Of a stretch of 42,410 bases of DNA, positions 7,674 to 14,936 are shown piece after piece; position 1 is the first letter of the stretch, and every line of letters begins with the position of its first letter. Where the stretch lies: positions 1-42,410 of the forward strand of contig NZ_JBEPAK010000024.1 in the NCBI RefSeq assembly GCF_040298565.1, written 5' to 3'. Source of the stretch: Kitasatospora sp040298565 (lineage in GTDB: Bacteria > Actinomycetota > Actinomycetes > Streptomycetales > Streptomycetaceae). The notes beneath the pieces were generated by a model. That model had not been told where the DNA came from. It saw only the letters and a program-made list of their open reading frames with translations, and made no database searches. The position numbers and the translations under genes are program-made.

Positions 7674-7701
7674 TTCCGACGGAAATCGCCGAAATTCCGT
7701 C
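7674..7701. promoter_or_regulatory. TTCCG palindrome cluster between divergent genes
   Basis: TTCCG-A-CGGAA (7674-7684) is a perfect dyad; its right half also pairs with TTCCGTC at 7695-7701 to give 7-bp arms GACGGAA/TTCCGTC around ten bases. The same TTCCG pentamer recurs in the larger inverted repeat at 7723-7780, giving five copies in about 100 bases. It is a candidate operator for the secreted lipase, the FAD dehydrogenase or both. The rest of the 7553-7870 gap contains no gene I can support. Confidence 0.5.
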
Positions 7702-7722
7702 AGCTGGCACCGGGTGACATTT

Positions 7723-7780
7723 CGAATTCCGCTCCACCGCGTATCGGAGGTGTTTTCGAAACGCCGTGGAGCGGAATTCG
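7723..7780. repeat. 15-bp perfect inverted repeat upstream of FAD dehydrogenase
   Basis: Arms 7723-7737 (CGAATTCCGCTCCAC) and 7766-7780 are exactly complementary and are separated by 28 bases that contain the palindrome TTTCGAAA. The element is richer in A and T than its surroundings and ends 90 bases before the FAD-dehydrogenase start. It could be a paired operator, a cruciform or a leader hairpin. Confidence 0.6.
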
Positions 7781-7870
7781 CGGACACGCTTGTTACCGGC
7801 CGGTTGACCGGGCGTCACCCCAGGCCGCACTATCGGCGCACACCGAACAGCCGCGACGGAGGACTGCGCA

Positions 7871-9526
7871 ATGGCCCTGGACGCCGACGTCATCGTCATC
7901 GGAGCGGGACTCGCCGGCCTGGCCGCCACCGCCGAACTCGCCGACGCCGGACGGAAGGTGATCCTGCTCGACCAGGAGCCTGCCGCCTCGTTCGGCGGCC
8001 AGGCGCACTGGTCCTTCGGCGGCCTCTTCCTGGTCGACTCGCCCGAGCAGCGCCGGATGCGCATCCGCGACTCCCACGCCCTCGCCCTCCAGGACTGGCT
8101 CGGCACCGCCGGCTTCGACCGGCCCGAGGACGCCTGGCCGCGCCGCTGGGCCGAGGCCTACGTCGACTTCGCCGCCGGCGAGAAGCGCTCCTGGCTGCAC
8201 CGCATGGGCGTGCGGTTCTTCCCGGTGGTCGGCTGGGCCGAGCGCGGCGGCTTCCTCGCCGACGGGCCCGGCAACTCGGTGCCGCGCTTCCACATCACCT
8301 GGGGCACCGGGCCCGGACTGCTCGCCCCCTTCGTCCGGCGGGTCCGCTCCGCCGCCGCCCGGGGACTGGTCGACCTGCGCTTCCGGCACCGGGTCACCGG
8401 GCTGACCGCCACCGCGGGCGTGCCCGACACCGTCACCGGGGAGGTGCTGGTCCCCAGCCCGGCCGGTCGCGGCGAAGCCAGCTCCCGCGAGGTCGCCGGG
8501 AGCTTCGAACTGCGCGCCCAGGCCGTGATCGTGGCCTCCGGCGGCATCGGCGGCAACCACGACCTGGTCCGCCAGGCGTGGCCCGCCCGGCTCGGCACCC
8601 CGCCCGCCAAGCTGCTCTCCGGCGTTCCCGCGCACGTCGACGGCCTGATGCTCGGGATCACCGCGCGGGCCGGCGCCAACCTGGTCAACGGCGACCGGAT
8701 GTGGCACTACACCGAGGGCATCGAGAACTGGGACCCGATCTGGGCCCGGCACGGCATCCGCATCCTGCCCGGCCCCTCCTCGCTCTGGCTGGACGCCCGC
8801 GGCAACCGGCTGCCCGTCCCGCTCTTCCCCGGCTTCGACACCCTCGGCACCCTCGAACACATCATGGCGAGCGGGCACCAGCACACCTGGTTCGTGCTCA
8901 ACCAGCGGATCATCGAGAAGGAGTTCACCCTCTCCGGCTCGGAACAGAACCCCGACCTGACGGGCAGGTCCGTGCGCGGCGTGCTCGGACGGGCACTGCC
9001 CGGCGCCCCCGGACCGGTCCGGGCGCACCTGCGGCACGGCCCGGACTTCGTCGTCGCCGGCAACCTCGCCGACCTCGCCCGGGGCATGAACGCCAAGACC
9101 CGCGAACCGCTGATCGACCCGTACGAGCTGCGCCGCACCGTCGAGGACCGCGACCGGCAGGTGGCCAACCCCTTCGCCAAGGACCTCCAGGTCACCGCCA
9201 TCCACGGCGCCCGCCGCTACCTCGGCGACAAGCTCGTCCGCACCGTCGCCCCGCACCGCATCCTCGACCCGGCCGCCGCCCCGCTGATCGCCGTCCGGCT
9301 CAGCGTCCTGACCCGCAAGTCGCTCGGCGGCCTGCAGACCGACCTGTCCGCGCGGGTGCTGCGCCCGGACGGCGAGCCGCTGCCCGGCGTCTACGCGGCC
9401 GGCGAGGCGGCCGGCTTCGGCGGCGGGGGAGTCCACGGCTACCGGTCGCTGGAGGGCACCTTCCTCGGCGGCTGCCTGTTCTCGGGACGCACGGCGGGCC
9501 GGGCGGCGGCGGAGGCGGTGGCGTGA
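7871..9526 (+). CDS. FAD-binding dehydrogenase (KstD/fumarate-reductase-like flavoprotein)
   Basis: 551 residues. The N-terminus has the dinucleotide-binding fold VIVIGAGLAGLAATAELADAG (GxGxxG at about residues 11-16) followed by an acidic LLDQE strand end. GGQAHWSFGGLF and the C-terminal GEAAGFGGGGVHGYRSLEGTFLGGC flavin-contact region are typical of the FAD_binding_2 family, close to proteins annotated as predicted oxidoreductase/FAD-binding dehydrogenase related to 3-ketosteroid dehydrogenases. The substrate cannot be read; no steroid genes are nearby. The start is ATG 7871 with GGAGG nine bases before. The gene is monocistronic: a hairpin follows at 9551-9587. The upstream inverted repeats suggest dedicated regulation. 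Confidence 0.85.
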   Translation: MALDADVIVIGAGLAGLAATAELADAGRKVILLDQEPAASFGGQAHWSFGGLFLVDSPEQRRMRIRDSHALALQDWLGTAGFDRPEDAWPRRWAEAYVDFAAGEKRSWLHRMGVRFFPVVGWAERGGFLADGPGNSVPRFHITWGTGPGLLAPFVRRVRSAAARGLVDLRFRHRVTGLTATAGVPDTVTGEVLVPSPAGRGEASSREVAGSFELRAQAVIVASGGIGGNHDLVRQAWPARLGTPPAKLLSGVPAHVDGLMLGITARAGANLVNGDRMWHYTEGIENWDPIWARHGIRILPGPSSLWLDARGNRLPVPLFPGFDTLGTLEHIMASGHQHTWFVLNQRIIEKEFTLSGSEQNPDLTGRSVRGVLGRALPGAPGPVRAHLRHGPDFVVAGNLADLARGMNAKTREPLIDPYELRRTVEDRDRQVANPFAKDLQVTAIHGARRYLGDKLVRTVAPHRILDPAAAPLIAVRLSVLTRKSLGGLQTDLSARVLRPDGEPLPGVYAAGEAAGFGGGGVHGYRSLEGTFLGGCLFSGRTAGRAAAEAVA

Positions 9527-9550
9527 CGGGCCTCGCGGGCGGTGCGGAAG

Positions 9551-9587
9551 GGCGGTGCGCCCTCTCCCCCGTCGGGGGCGCACCGCC
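9551..9587 (+). terminator. Hairpin terminator after FAD dehydrogenase
   Basis: Arms 9551-9562 (GGCGGTGCGCCC) and 9576-9587 are perfectly complementary over 12 bp with a 13-base loop; CCCCC/GGGGG in the loop region offers an alternative inner pairing. It begins 24 bases past the stop and faces the convergent AraC gene. Confidence 0.75.
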
Positions 9588-9682
9588 GCCGCTCACCACC
9601 AACCGTGCCCGGGCCGTGCCCCCGGCGCCTATCCACATCGCGGCGGTGCCGGAGCACCTTTCCGGATAGCCCCGCCGGCCCG

Positions 9683-10717
9683 TCAGGCTCCGCGGCCCAC
9701 CGTCCGCGAGGGCGGGTGCCCGAAGGTGCGGCGGTAGGCCGCGCTGAACCGGCCGAGGTGGGTGAAGCCCCAGCGGCAGGCGACCTCGGTGACGGTGCCG
9801 CTCGCCCGGCCGTCGGCGATGGCGAGCAGCTCGCGGTGGACCCGTTCGAGCCGGACCTCCCGCAGGTAGGCGAGCGGGGTGGTGCCCAGGTGGGTCCGGA
9901 ATCCCTCCCGCAGTGCGCGGGTCCCGACCCGGGCGGCCTGGGCGATGTCGCCGACGGAGATCGGCTCGTGCGCGTGCTCGTCGCAGTACGCGGTGGCCCG
10001 CCGCAGGGCGCTCGGCAGCACCGCGCGGGCGCCGTCCGCCGACGGCCCGCTGAAGGAGTGCGGCTGGGCGTCCAGCAGGCCGTCGACGAGCAGCTTCTCG
10101 AAGTGCTGCAGACCCAGGGGAGACCGCTGGGCGAGTGGCGAGACGGCGAACTCCGCGAACTGCCGGGCCAGTCGGACCCAGGCGAGGACGGCCGGGTCGG
10201 CCGGGTCGAGGTGGTGGCGGAACCGCGGCGGCTGCCGGGGGAGGTCGCCGAGACGGACCGCGAGCGCCTGCTCGACCGTCTCGCGCCGCACCGCGAGCGC
10301 GCCGTTGCGGGCCCGGCTGTCCCACTCCATCGCGACCTGGTCCCCGGGCCCGGCGACGAACGGCGCGCCGGGCAGTTCGACGCCGTTCGCCCGGACCCGC
10401 AGACCCCCGGTGAAGGGCAGGATGACGCTGTAGAAGTCGGGCAGCTCCTCGGTGCGCAGTCGGACCTCCGCGCCGTAGGAGAGGTCGTAGAACCCGATCC
10501 CGCCCTCGTGGTAGACCCGGAAGCAGCCGGCCGGCTGCTGCCTCCCCGGCACGGTCAGGTGGTGCGAGGAGAGCCGTCCGCTCACGATCCGGCGCAGTTC
10601 GTCGAGGCAGCTGCCGCGGTACAGCGCAACGGGTCCGGGCGTGCCGTCGTCCGGCTCGGCCGGGTCCGCTGAGTGCGCTTGGTGCGACGGGTGCGCCGGG
10701 TGCGCCGGGTGGGTCAC
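9683..10717 (-). CDS. AraC-family transcriptional regulator (cupin-like sensor domain)
   Basis: 344 residues. The central part (about 20-200) looks like the AraC-binding-2 sensor domain, and the C-terminus is a double helix-turn-helix: ISVGDIAQAARVGTRALREGF, then GTVTEVACRWGFTHLGRFSAAYRRTFGHPPS, the classical second HTH and AraC signature. The start is GTG 10717, whose last two bases belong to the TGA of the S26-like gene upstream (GTGA overlap), so translation is coupled. The first 20 residues are low-complexity and His/Pro-rich, encoded by 9-bp repeats. It probably regulates its own operon or neighbours. A later GTG at the start of VALYRG is an alternative start without a clear ribosome site. 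Confidence 0.85.
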   Translation of the reverse strand: MTHPAHPAHPSHQAHSADPAEPDDGTPGPVALYRGSCLDELRRIVSGRLSSHHLTVPGRQQPAGCFRVYHEGGIGFYDLSYGAEVRLRTEELPDFYSVILPFTGGLRVRANGVELPGAPFVAGPGDQVAMEWDSRARNGALAVRRETVEQALAVRLGDLPRQPPRFRHHLDPADPAVLAWVRLARQFAEFAVSPLAQRSPLGLQHFEKLLVDGLLDAQPHSFSGPSADGARAVLPSALRRATAYCDEHAHEPISVGDIAQAARVGTRALREGFRTHLGTTPLAYLREVRLERVHRELLAIADGRASGTVTEVACRWGFTHLGRFSAAYRRTFGHPPSRTVGRGA

Positions 10718-11373
10718 GCCGCCGCCCGGCGCCGGACGATCGCGAAGGATGCGAGGACCACCGAGGCGACCAGCCCCGCCAGGGCGAGCAGGGCCCCGAG
10801 CACCAGCAGCGCCGCCGCCCCGATCAGCTTGCCGGGGAGGGCGGGGGAGTCGGGGCCGGAGTGCCAGACCACCCGGCCCGTGGTGAGCTCGGCGAGGTCG
10901 ACGGTGCCCTGCTGACCGTCGTCGGTCCGCTGCCGGGAGTCGACCGCCTGGTCGCGCCGGTCGCCCATCAGGAAGGCCCGGCCGGGGGGAACGGTGACGT
11001 CGAAGTCGTGGGAGCAGGTGCCGGTCCGCCGGACGTCCGGCTCGGCGACCGGCTTGCCGTCGAGGGTGAACTGGCCGCCGGCGCAGGTGATCCGGTCCCC
11101 GCCGAGGGCCATCACACGGGAGACGACGGCGGAGGAGGAGCCCCACGGGGAGTCGACGACGTAGACCTCGCCGCGCCGGACGTCGGCGGCCGCGACCCGG
11201 TCCGTCAGCATCCGGTCGCCCTGCCGGAGCCCCGGTGCCATCGCGGTGCCGTCCATCCGGTGGAGCGCGTAGCCGCCGGTGAGGACCACCGCGAGACCGA
11301 GCGCCCCGCAGAGGATCCCGAGCGCTCCCACGGCCACCGCGAACCACAGGCCCACGGCCCTCCGCTTCGGCAT
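10714..11373 (-). CDS. S26-type signal peptidase homologue lacking the Ser-Lys dyad
   Basis: 219 residues: an N-terminal membrane helix (AVGLWFAVAVGALGILCG), an extracytoplasmic S26 domain, and a long hydrophobic C-terminal hairpin (about 180-212). Fold landmarks are clear: MDGTAMAPGLRQGDRML, RVMALGGDRI, and the C-terminal box GDRRDQAVDSR. The nucleophile position before Met is Ala44 (GCG), and the position of the general-base Lys is Ser85 (V-V-S-R-V), so type I peptidase chemistry should be absent. The start MPKRR at 11373 fits the family. The ORF is open up to 11463, where a TAGGAT -10-like hexamer (11462-11467, minus) overlaps the first ATG, so transcription probably begins inside that extension. 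It overlaps the AraC gene by GTGA. Sensor, chaperone or substrate-trap roles are conceivable. Confidence 0.75.
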   Translation of the reverse strand: MPKRRAVGLWFAVAVGALGILCGALGLAVVLTGGYALHRMDGTAMAPGLRQGDRMLTDRVAAADVRRGEVYVVDSPWGSSSAVVSRVMALGGDRITCAGGQFTLDGKPVAEPDVRRTGTCSHDFDVTVPPGRAFLMGDRRDQAVDSRQRTDDGQQGTVDLAELTTGRVVWHSGPDSPALPGKLIGAAALLVLGALLALAGLVASVVLASFAIVRRRAAA

Positions 11374-11573
11374 CCGTCCGTCCGTCCCTTCCTCGTGAAC
11401 CGCCCCGAGCGGTCGACCGCCCCGAGTGGTGGACCGCCCGCGTCGGCTCGGGGCCCTGGGCATCCTAATGAGGGGCGCCGGGGCCCGGCGGGGGCGCCCG
11501 GGGCGGCGGGTACAGTTCCGGTGCAGAGCGTGCCGTCGACGGGGCTCGCCGACCAGGAGGGGGAGCAGGGCCG

Positions 11574-11990
11574 ATGAGCCGCCGAGAGCGCGACCGCGAC
11601 CGTGACCGCCGGTCCGGGGGCGGTTCCCCGGTCACCGTGACCGTCTGCCGCGGCTGCTGCTGCGGCACCGAGGCGAAGCACCCGGGGGTGGACCACGCCG
11701 GGCAGTACGAGCGGCTGCGGGCGGCGGTGGGCCCGGCGGGCCGGGTCCGGGCGGTGAAGTGCCTCGACGTGTGCTCCCAGTCCAACGTGGTGGTGGTCGG
11801 CCCCTCCAGCGAGGGCCGGGCGGCGGGCGGCCGCCCGGTCTGGCTCGGCTTCGTCCTGATGGACGAGATGATCGACGACATCGCCGCCTGGGTGCGGGCC
11901 GGCGGCCCGGGCCTGGCCGATCCGCCCGGGCTTCTCGACCTCCAGCTGATCTCGGTCTCCCGCAGGGTGCGCGAGGCGCTGCCGGACTAG
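11574..11990 (+). CDS. Thioredoxin-like (2Fe-2S) ferredoxin domain protein
   Basis: 138 residues. After an Arg/Asp-rich N-terminus (RRERDRDRDRR) comes a thioredoxin-like ferredoxin domain: VTVCRGCCCG near residue 25 and CLDVCSQSNVVVV near residue 65 give the spaced cysteines that bind a 2Fe-2S cluster in this family. The role is probably electron transfer or cluster handling in the cytosol. The start is ATG 11574, with GGGGGAGC upstream. It is divergent from the S26-like gene across 200 bases and is followed 165 bases later by another Cys-rich small protein. A CCC triplet adds cysteines to the usual set. The partner enzyme is unknown. Confidence 0.75.
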   Translation: MSRRERDRDRDRRSGGGSPVTVTVCRGCCCGTEAKHPGVDHAGQYERLRAAVGPAGRVRAVKCLDVCSQSNVVVVGPSSEGRAAGGRPVWLGFVLMDEMIDDIAAWVRAGGPGLADPPGLLDLQLISVSRRVREALPD

Positions 11991-12155
11991 GGTCCGTCGT
12001 CAAGCCCCGTCGCCCGCCCGCAGCCGGGGTTCGAGGACGGCCCCTGGCCCTCCGGTCGTGGCGACCCGTCAGGTCGTCCGGCCCAGGGCGCCGGTGGGGC
12101 CGGACCACTACCATGACCGGTGCATCGAGCGGTTCCGCGCAAAGGGAGGAAGACG

Positions 12156-12410
12156 ATGACGACGGTCTGCCGCATCTGCGCGGGCACCGGCCGCACCGCC
12201 GGCCTCAACTGCCGTACCTGCCAGGGCACCGGTACCACCGAGGTGGGCGGCGGGGGCGGCAACTGCTTCCTCTGCAACGGCACCGGCGTGTACGTCCGCT
12301 ACCGGGTGGACGCGACCGGCGCCAAGCAGGCCTACCGGGACGAGATCTGCCGCACCTGCGACGGCACCGGGGACCGGGCCGCAACCCACTGGGACGAGCC
12401 GTCGGCCTGA
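12156..12410 (+). CDS. DnaJ-type CxxCxGxG zinc-finger mini-protein
   Basis: 84 residues with four CxxCxGxG units: CRICAGTG, CRTCQGTG, CFLCNGTG and CRTCDGTG. This is the count and spacing of the DnaJ cysteine-rich domain, which binds two zinc ions with units 1+4 and 2+3. There is no J domain, G/F linker or C-terminal substrate domain, so this is a stand-alone zinc module, perhaps an adaptor or a thiol-disulphide helper. The start is ATG 12156 with AAAGGGAGG upstream; the ORF extends 12 codons further 5' but without a ribosome site. It is preceded by the 2Fe-2S protein gene in the same direction. Confidence 0.75.
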   Translation: MTTVCRICAGTGRTAGLNCRTCQGTGTTEVGGGGGNCFLCNGTGVYVRYRVDATGAKQAYRDEICRTCDGTGDRAATHWDEPSA

Positions 12411-12742
12411 ACGGCACGGGCGCGGCACGACGCAGACGGCACGGCACGGCACGGCACGACGCCACGCCGGGTCCTGGCGCCGGCACGCCACCGGCACGCC
12501 GCTCGCACGCCGCCGGCACACCGTCGGTACGGCGCCCGCGCCCGCCGCTCCCGCCGCCGGCCGTGCGACGCGACGCACGGTCAGGCCGTCGCTGAGCGGC
12601 GCCCATGATCCGGCGTCGACCCGGCGCAGACGCGTTCTTTACCGAACCATGGTCGAACGTTGGTGTTCGAATGGGCGACGCGCTGACGCCCGTTCACCGA
12701 ACGTCCGTGTGGGGTCAACGCGCCGCTGACAGAGTCCCGCGC
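12411..12742. other. Intergenic region before the phosphatase gene
   Basis: No gene is supported over these 332 bases. The first part is a low-complexity run of GGCAC/GGCACGACGCC pentamer-like repeats (about 12420-12500). The second part is less GC-rich, contains several GAAC/GTTC half-sites (GAACCATGGTCGAAC, GTTCGAA) and leads into the PHO-box-like repeats at 12692-12724. Confidence 0.5.
12692..12724 (+). promoter_or_regulatory. PHO-box-like direct repeats (PhoP site)
   Basis: GTTCACCGAAC (12692-12702) fits the 11-nt PhoP repeat of Streptomyces, whose conserved part is GTTCACC. Two weaker 11-nt units follow without a gap: 12703-12713 beginning GTC, and 12714-12724 beginning GTCAAC. The box ends 18 bases before the phosphatase start, consistent with activation under phosphate starvation. 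Unit 1 is strong; units 2 and 3 are degenerate. Confidence 0.6.
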
Positions 12743-14410
12743 ATGGATATCCCCAACATGGGCGTGCCGGCCAAGCTTGCCGACCGCATGAGCATGGCCG
12801 AGCAGCACGAGTACCTGCGGGCCCGCTTCTCCCGCCGTCGGATGCTGCGCGCCGGCGCCGTGACCGTGGGCGCCATCGCCGTCGGCGGCGCGCTGGGCAG
12901 CGGCCCGGCCGTCGCGGCCCCGGCCGGGCCGCAGCTGCTGACGGGCGGCACGACGGACGGCATCGACGGCTCGCTGGTCGCGCCGATCGGACGCCACCTC
13001 CAGTTCGGCCCCGAGCCGGACACCCAGTTCCGCATCTCCTGGCAGGTCCCGGCGCCGGTCAAGAAGCCGTTCCTGCGCTTCGGCAAGCACCCGTGGGAGC
13101 TCAGCCACAAGATCCAGGCCGAGGTCCGCGCCCTGCACACCCCGGCGCTGACCCCGAACAGCCAGCCGGTGGACCAGTACTACCTGCACGTGGCGCTGGA
13201 GGACCTGCAGCCCGACACCACCTACTACTACGGTGTCGGCCACGAGGGCTTCGACCCGGCCTCCCAGCAGCAGATCTCCACGCTGCACACCTTCCGCACC
13301 GCGCCCTCGCGAGACCACCGCTGGGGCAAGGTGTACGAGCCGTTCACCTTCACCGCCTTCGGCGACCAGGGCGTCAGCTCGCACGCGGCGGGCAACGACC
13401 ACATCATCAAGGCGCAGAAGCCGGCCTTCCACCTGCACGCCGGCGACATCTGCTACGCCGACCCGGCCGGCTCCGGCACCGACCCGGACAAGTCCGTCTA
13501 CAACGCCAGGACCTGGGACGACTTCCTGGTCCAGACCGAGACGGTCGCCGCCGAGATCCCGTGGATGGTCGCCTACGGCAACCACGACATCGAGGCCTGG
13601 TACTCGCCCAACGGCTACGGCGGCGAGAACACCCGCTTCTACCTGCCGGACAACGGCCCGGACCCGCGCAAGGTCCCCGGCGTCTACACCTTCCGTTACA
13701 AGAACGTCGGCGTCATCTCCCTCGACGCCAACGACGTCTCCTACGAGATCCCGGCCAACCTGGGCGTCTCGGCGGGCAAGCAGACCAAGTGGCTGGAGCG
13801 CACCCTCAAGGACCTGCGCGGCGACGAGACCGTCGACTTCATCGTGGTCTTCTTCCACCACTGCGCCTTCTCCACGACCGTCGCCCACGCCTCCGAGGGC
13901 GGTGTCCGCGAGGCCTGGGTGCCGCTGTTCGAGAAGTACCGGGTGGACCTGGTCATCAACGGCCACAACCACATCTACGAGCGCACCGACGCCATCCTCG
14001 GCAACAAGGTCTCGAAGCAGGTGCCGAGCGGCGCCACCATCGAGCCCGAGAAGGACGGCGTGGTGTACGTGACCGCGGGCGCGGCCGGCCGCAGCCTGTA
14101 CAAGTTCGACGTGCCGGACACCTACGAGGGCCACGAGAACCACCAGGACGAGGTCACGACCTACTACTGGAGCAAGGGCCGGGTGAAGACCCCCGAGACC
14201 ATCCAGTGGTCGCGGGTGCGCTACACCGGCTACTCGTTCATCAAGGTCGACGTGACCCCGGCCCAGCTGGGCCGCAAGTCGTCCATGAAGGTCACCGCGC
14301 TGACCGAGGACGGCCGGCAGATCGACAACTACACCATCCTGCGCGCGGTCGGCGAGGGCTGGGACTCCGGCCGGGACGACGACGGCGAGGGCGGCGGCTG
14401 GGGCTGGTAG
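12743..14410 (+). CDS. Tat-exported purple acid phosphatase-like metallophosphoesterase
   Basis: 555 residues. A Tat signal is evident: SRRRMLRAG at about residues 30-38, then a hydrophobic stretch ending near AVAAPAG. A fibronectin-like N-terminal domain (FRISWQVPAPV, LQPDTTYYYGVG) precedes the metallophosphatase domain, which has the purple-acid-phosphatase motifs FGDQG, GDICYAD, GNHDIE (about 280), FFHH and GHNHIYER (about 407). It would release phosphate from organic esters outside the cell. The start is ATG 12743; no clear Shine-Dalgarno is visible and the PHO-box repeats end close by, so a very short leader is likely. The tail is acidic and glycine-rich (GRDDDGEGGGWGW). It resembles PhoP-controlled secreted phosphatases of streptomycetes. 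Confidence 0.88.
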   Translation: MDIPNMGVPAKLADRMSMAEQHEYLRARFSRRRMLRAGAVTVGAIAVGGALGSGPAVAAPAGPQLLTGGTTDGIDGSLVAPIGRHLQFGPEPDTQFRISWQVPAPVKKPFLRFGKHPWELSHKIQAEVRALHTPALTPNSQPVDQYYLHVALEDLQPDTTYYYGVGHEGFDPASQQQISTLHTFRTAPSRDHRWGKVYEPFTFTAFGDQGVSSHAAGNDHIIKAQKPAFHLHAGDICYADPAGSGTDPDKSVYNARTWDDFLVQTETVAAEIPWMVAYGNHDIEAWYSPNGYGGENTRFYLPDNGPDPRKVPGVYTFRYKNVGVISLDANDVSYEIPANLGVSAGKQTKWLERTLKDLRGDETVDFIVVFFHHCAFSTTVAHASEGGVREAWVPLFEKYRVDLVINGHNHIYERTDAILGNKVSKQVPSGATIEPEKDGVVYVTAGAAGRSLYKFDVPDTYEGHENHQDEVTTYYWSKGRVKTPETIQWSRVRYTGYSFIKVDVTPAQLGRKSSMKVTALTEDGRQIDNYTILRAVGEGWDSGRDDDGEGGGWGW

Positions 14411-14462
14411 TCCCGGGGTCGCGGGGTGCCCGGGGGCGTGACGGTGCCCCGGCGGTCGTGAC

Positions 14463-14499
14463 GGTGCCCCGGCGTCGGGTCCTCCGACGCCGGGGCACC
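14463..14499. terminator. Bidirectional 16-bp perfect hairpin
   Basis: Arms 14463-14478 and 14484-14499 pair perfectly over 16 bp around GTCCT. It sits between the convergent ends of the phosphatase gene and the UPF0060 gene, so it can end transcription from both sides. Confidence 0.85.
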
Positions 14500-14506
14500 G
14501 GTGCGT

Positions 14507-14839
14507 TCAGCGCCGCGGACCGTACATGATCACCGCGACCCCGGCCAGGCAGATCAACGCGCCCAGCACGTCGTAGCGGGACGGCCGGAAGCCGTCCACC
14601 GCCATGCCCCAGAGCAGCGAACCGGCGACGAACACCCCGCCGTACGCGGCCAGCACCCGCCCGAAGTGGCTGTCCGGCTGCAGCGCCGCCACGAAGCCGT
14701 ACGCGCCGAGCGCCACCACCCCGAACCCGGCCAGCCACCAGGGCCGTTGCTCGCGCACGCTCTGCCAGACCAGCCAGCAGCCGCCGATCTCGGCGACTGC
14801 GGCGAGGGCGAACAGGGCGGCGGAACGCAGGACGGTCAT
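14507..14839 (-). CDS. UPF0060 (YnfA-type) small membrane protein
   Basis: 110 residues with four predicted membrane helices. Family landmarks are AEIGGCWLVW in helix 1, PDSHFGRVLAAYGGVFVAGSLLWG around helix 3, and RPSRYDVLGALICLAGVAVIM in helix 4. YnfA-type proteins resemble half-size SMR transporters; transport of small cationic compounds has been proposed for some members, but function is not settled. It ends next to a shared bidirectional terminator and begins 97 bases after the stop of the aminotransferase gene on the same strand, so readthrough from that gene is possible. Confidence 0.88.
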   Translation of the reverse strand: MTVLRSAALFALAAVAEIGGCWLVWQSVREQRPWWLAGFGVVALGAYGFVAALQPDSHFGRVLAAYGGVFVAGSLLWGMAVDGFRPSRYDVLGALICLAGVAVIMYGPRR

Positions 14840-14854
14840 GACTGCCCAGCGTAC

Positions 14855-14928
14855 GTGCCCGGCGTGCGTGCCCCGGGTGCACGCCTCGGATGCGTGGCCC
14901 GGCGTGTGCCCGGCGTGCGTGCCCCGGG
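14855..14928. repeat. Duplicated 23-bp direct repeat
   Basis: A 23-bp sequence starting GTGCCCGGCGTGCGTG occurs at 14855-14877 and again, identical, at 14906-14928. It fills most of the 97-base gap between the UPF0060 and aminotransferase genes. It may be a recent duplication or part of the aminotransferase 3' region; no function is evident. Confidence 0.55.
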
Positions 14929-14936
14929 GTGCGTGC

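Noticed and set aside
12581..14143. 520-codon minus-strand frame
   Set aside because: Antisense to the metallophosphatase, whose motifs and Tat signal settle the coding strand.
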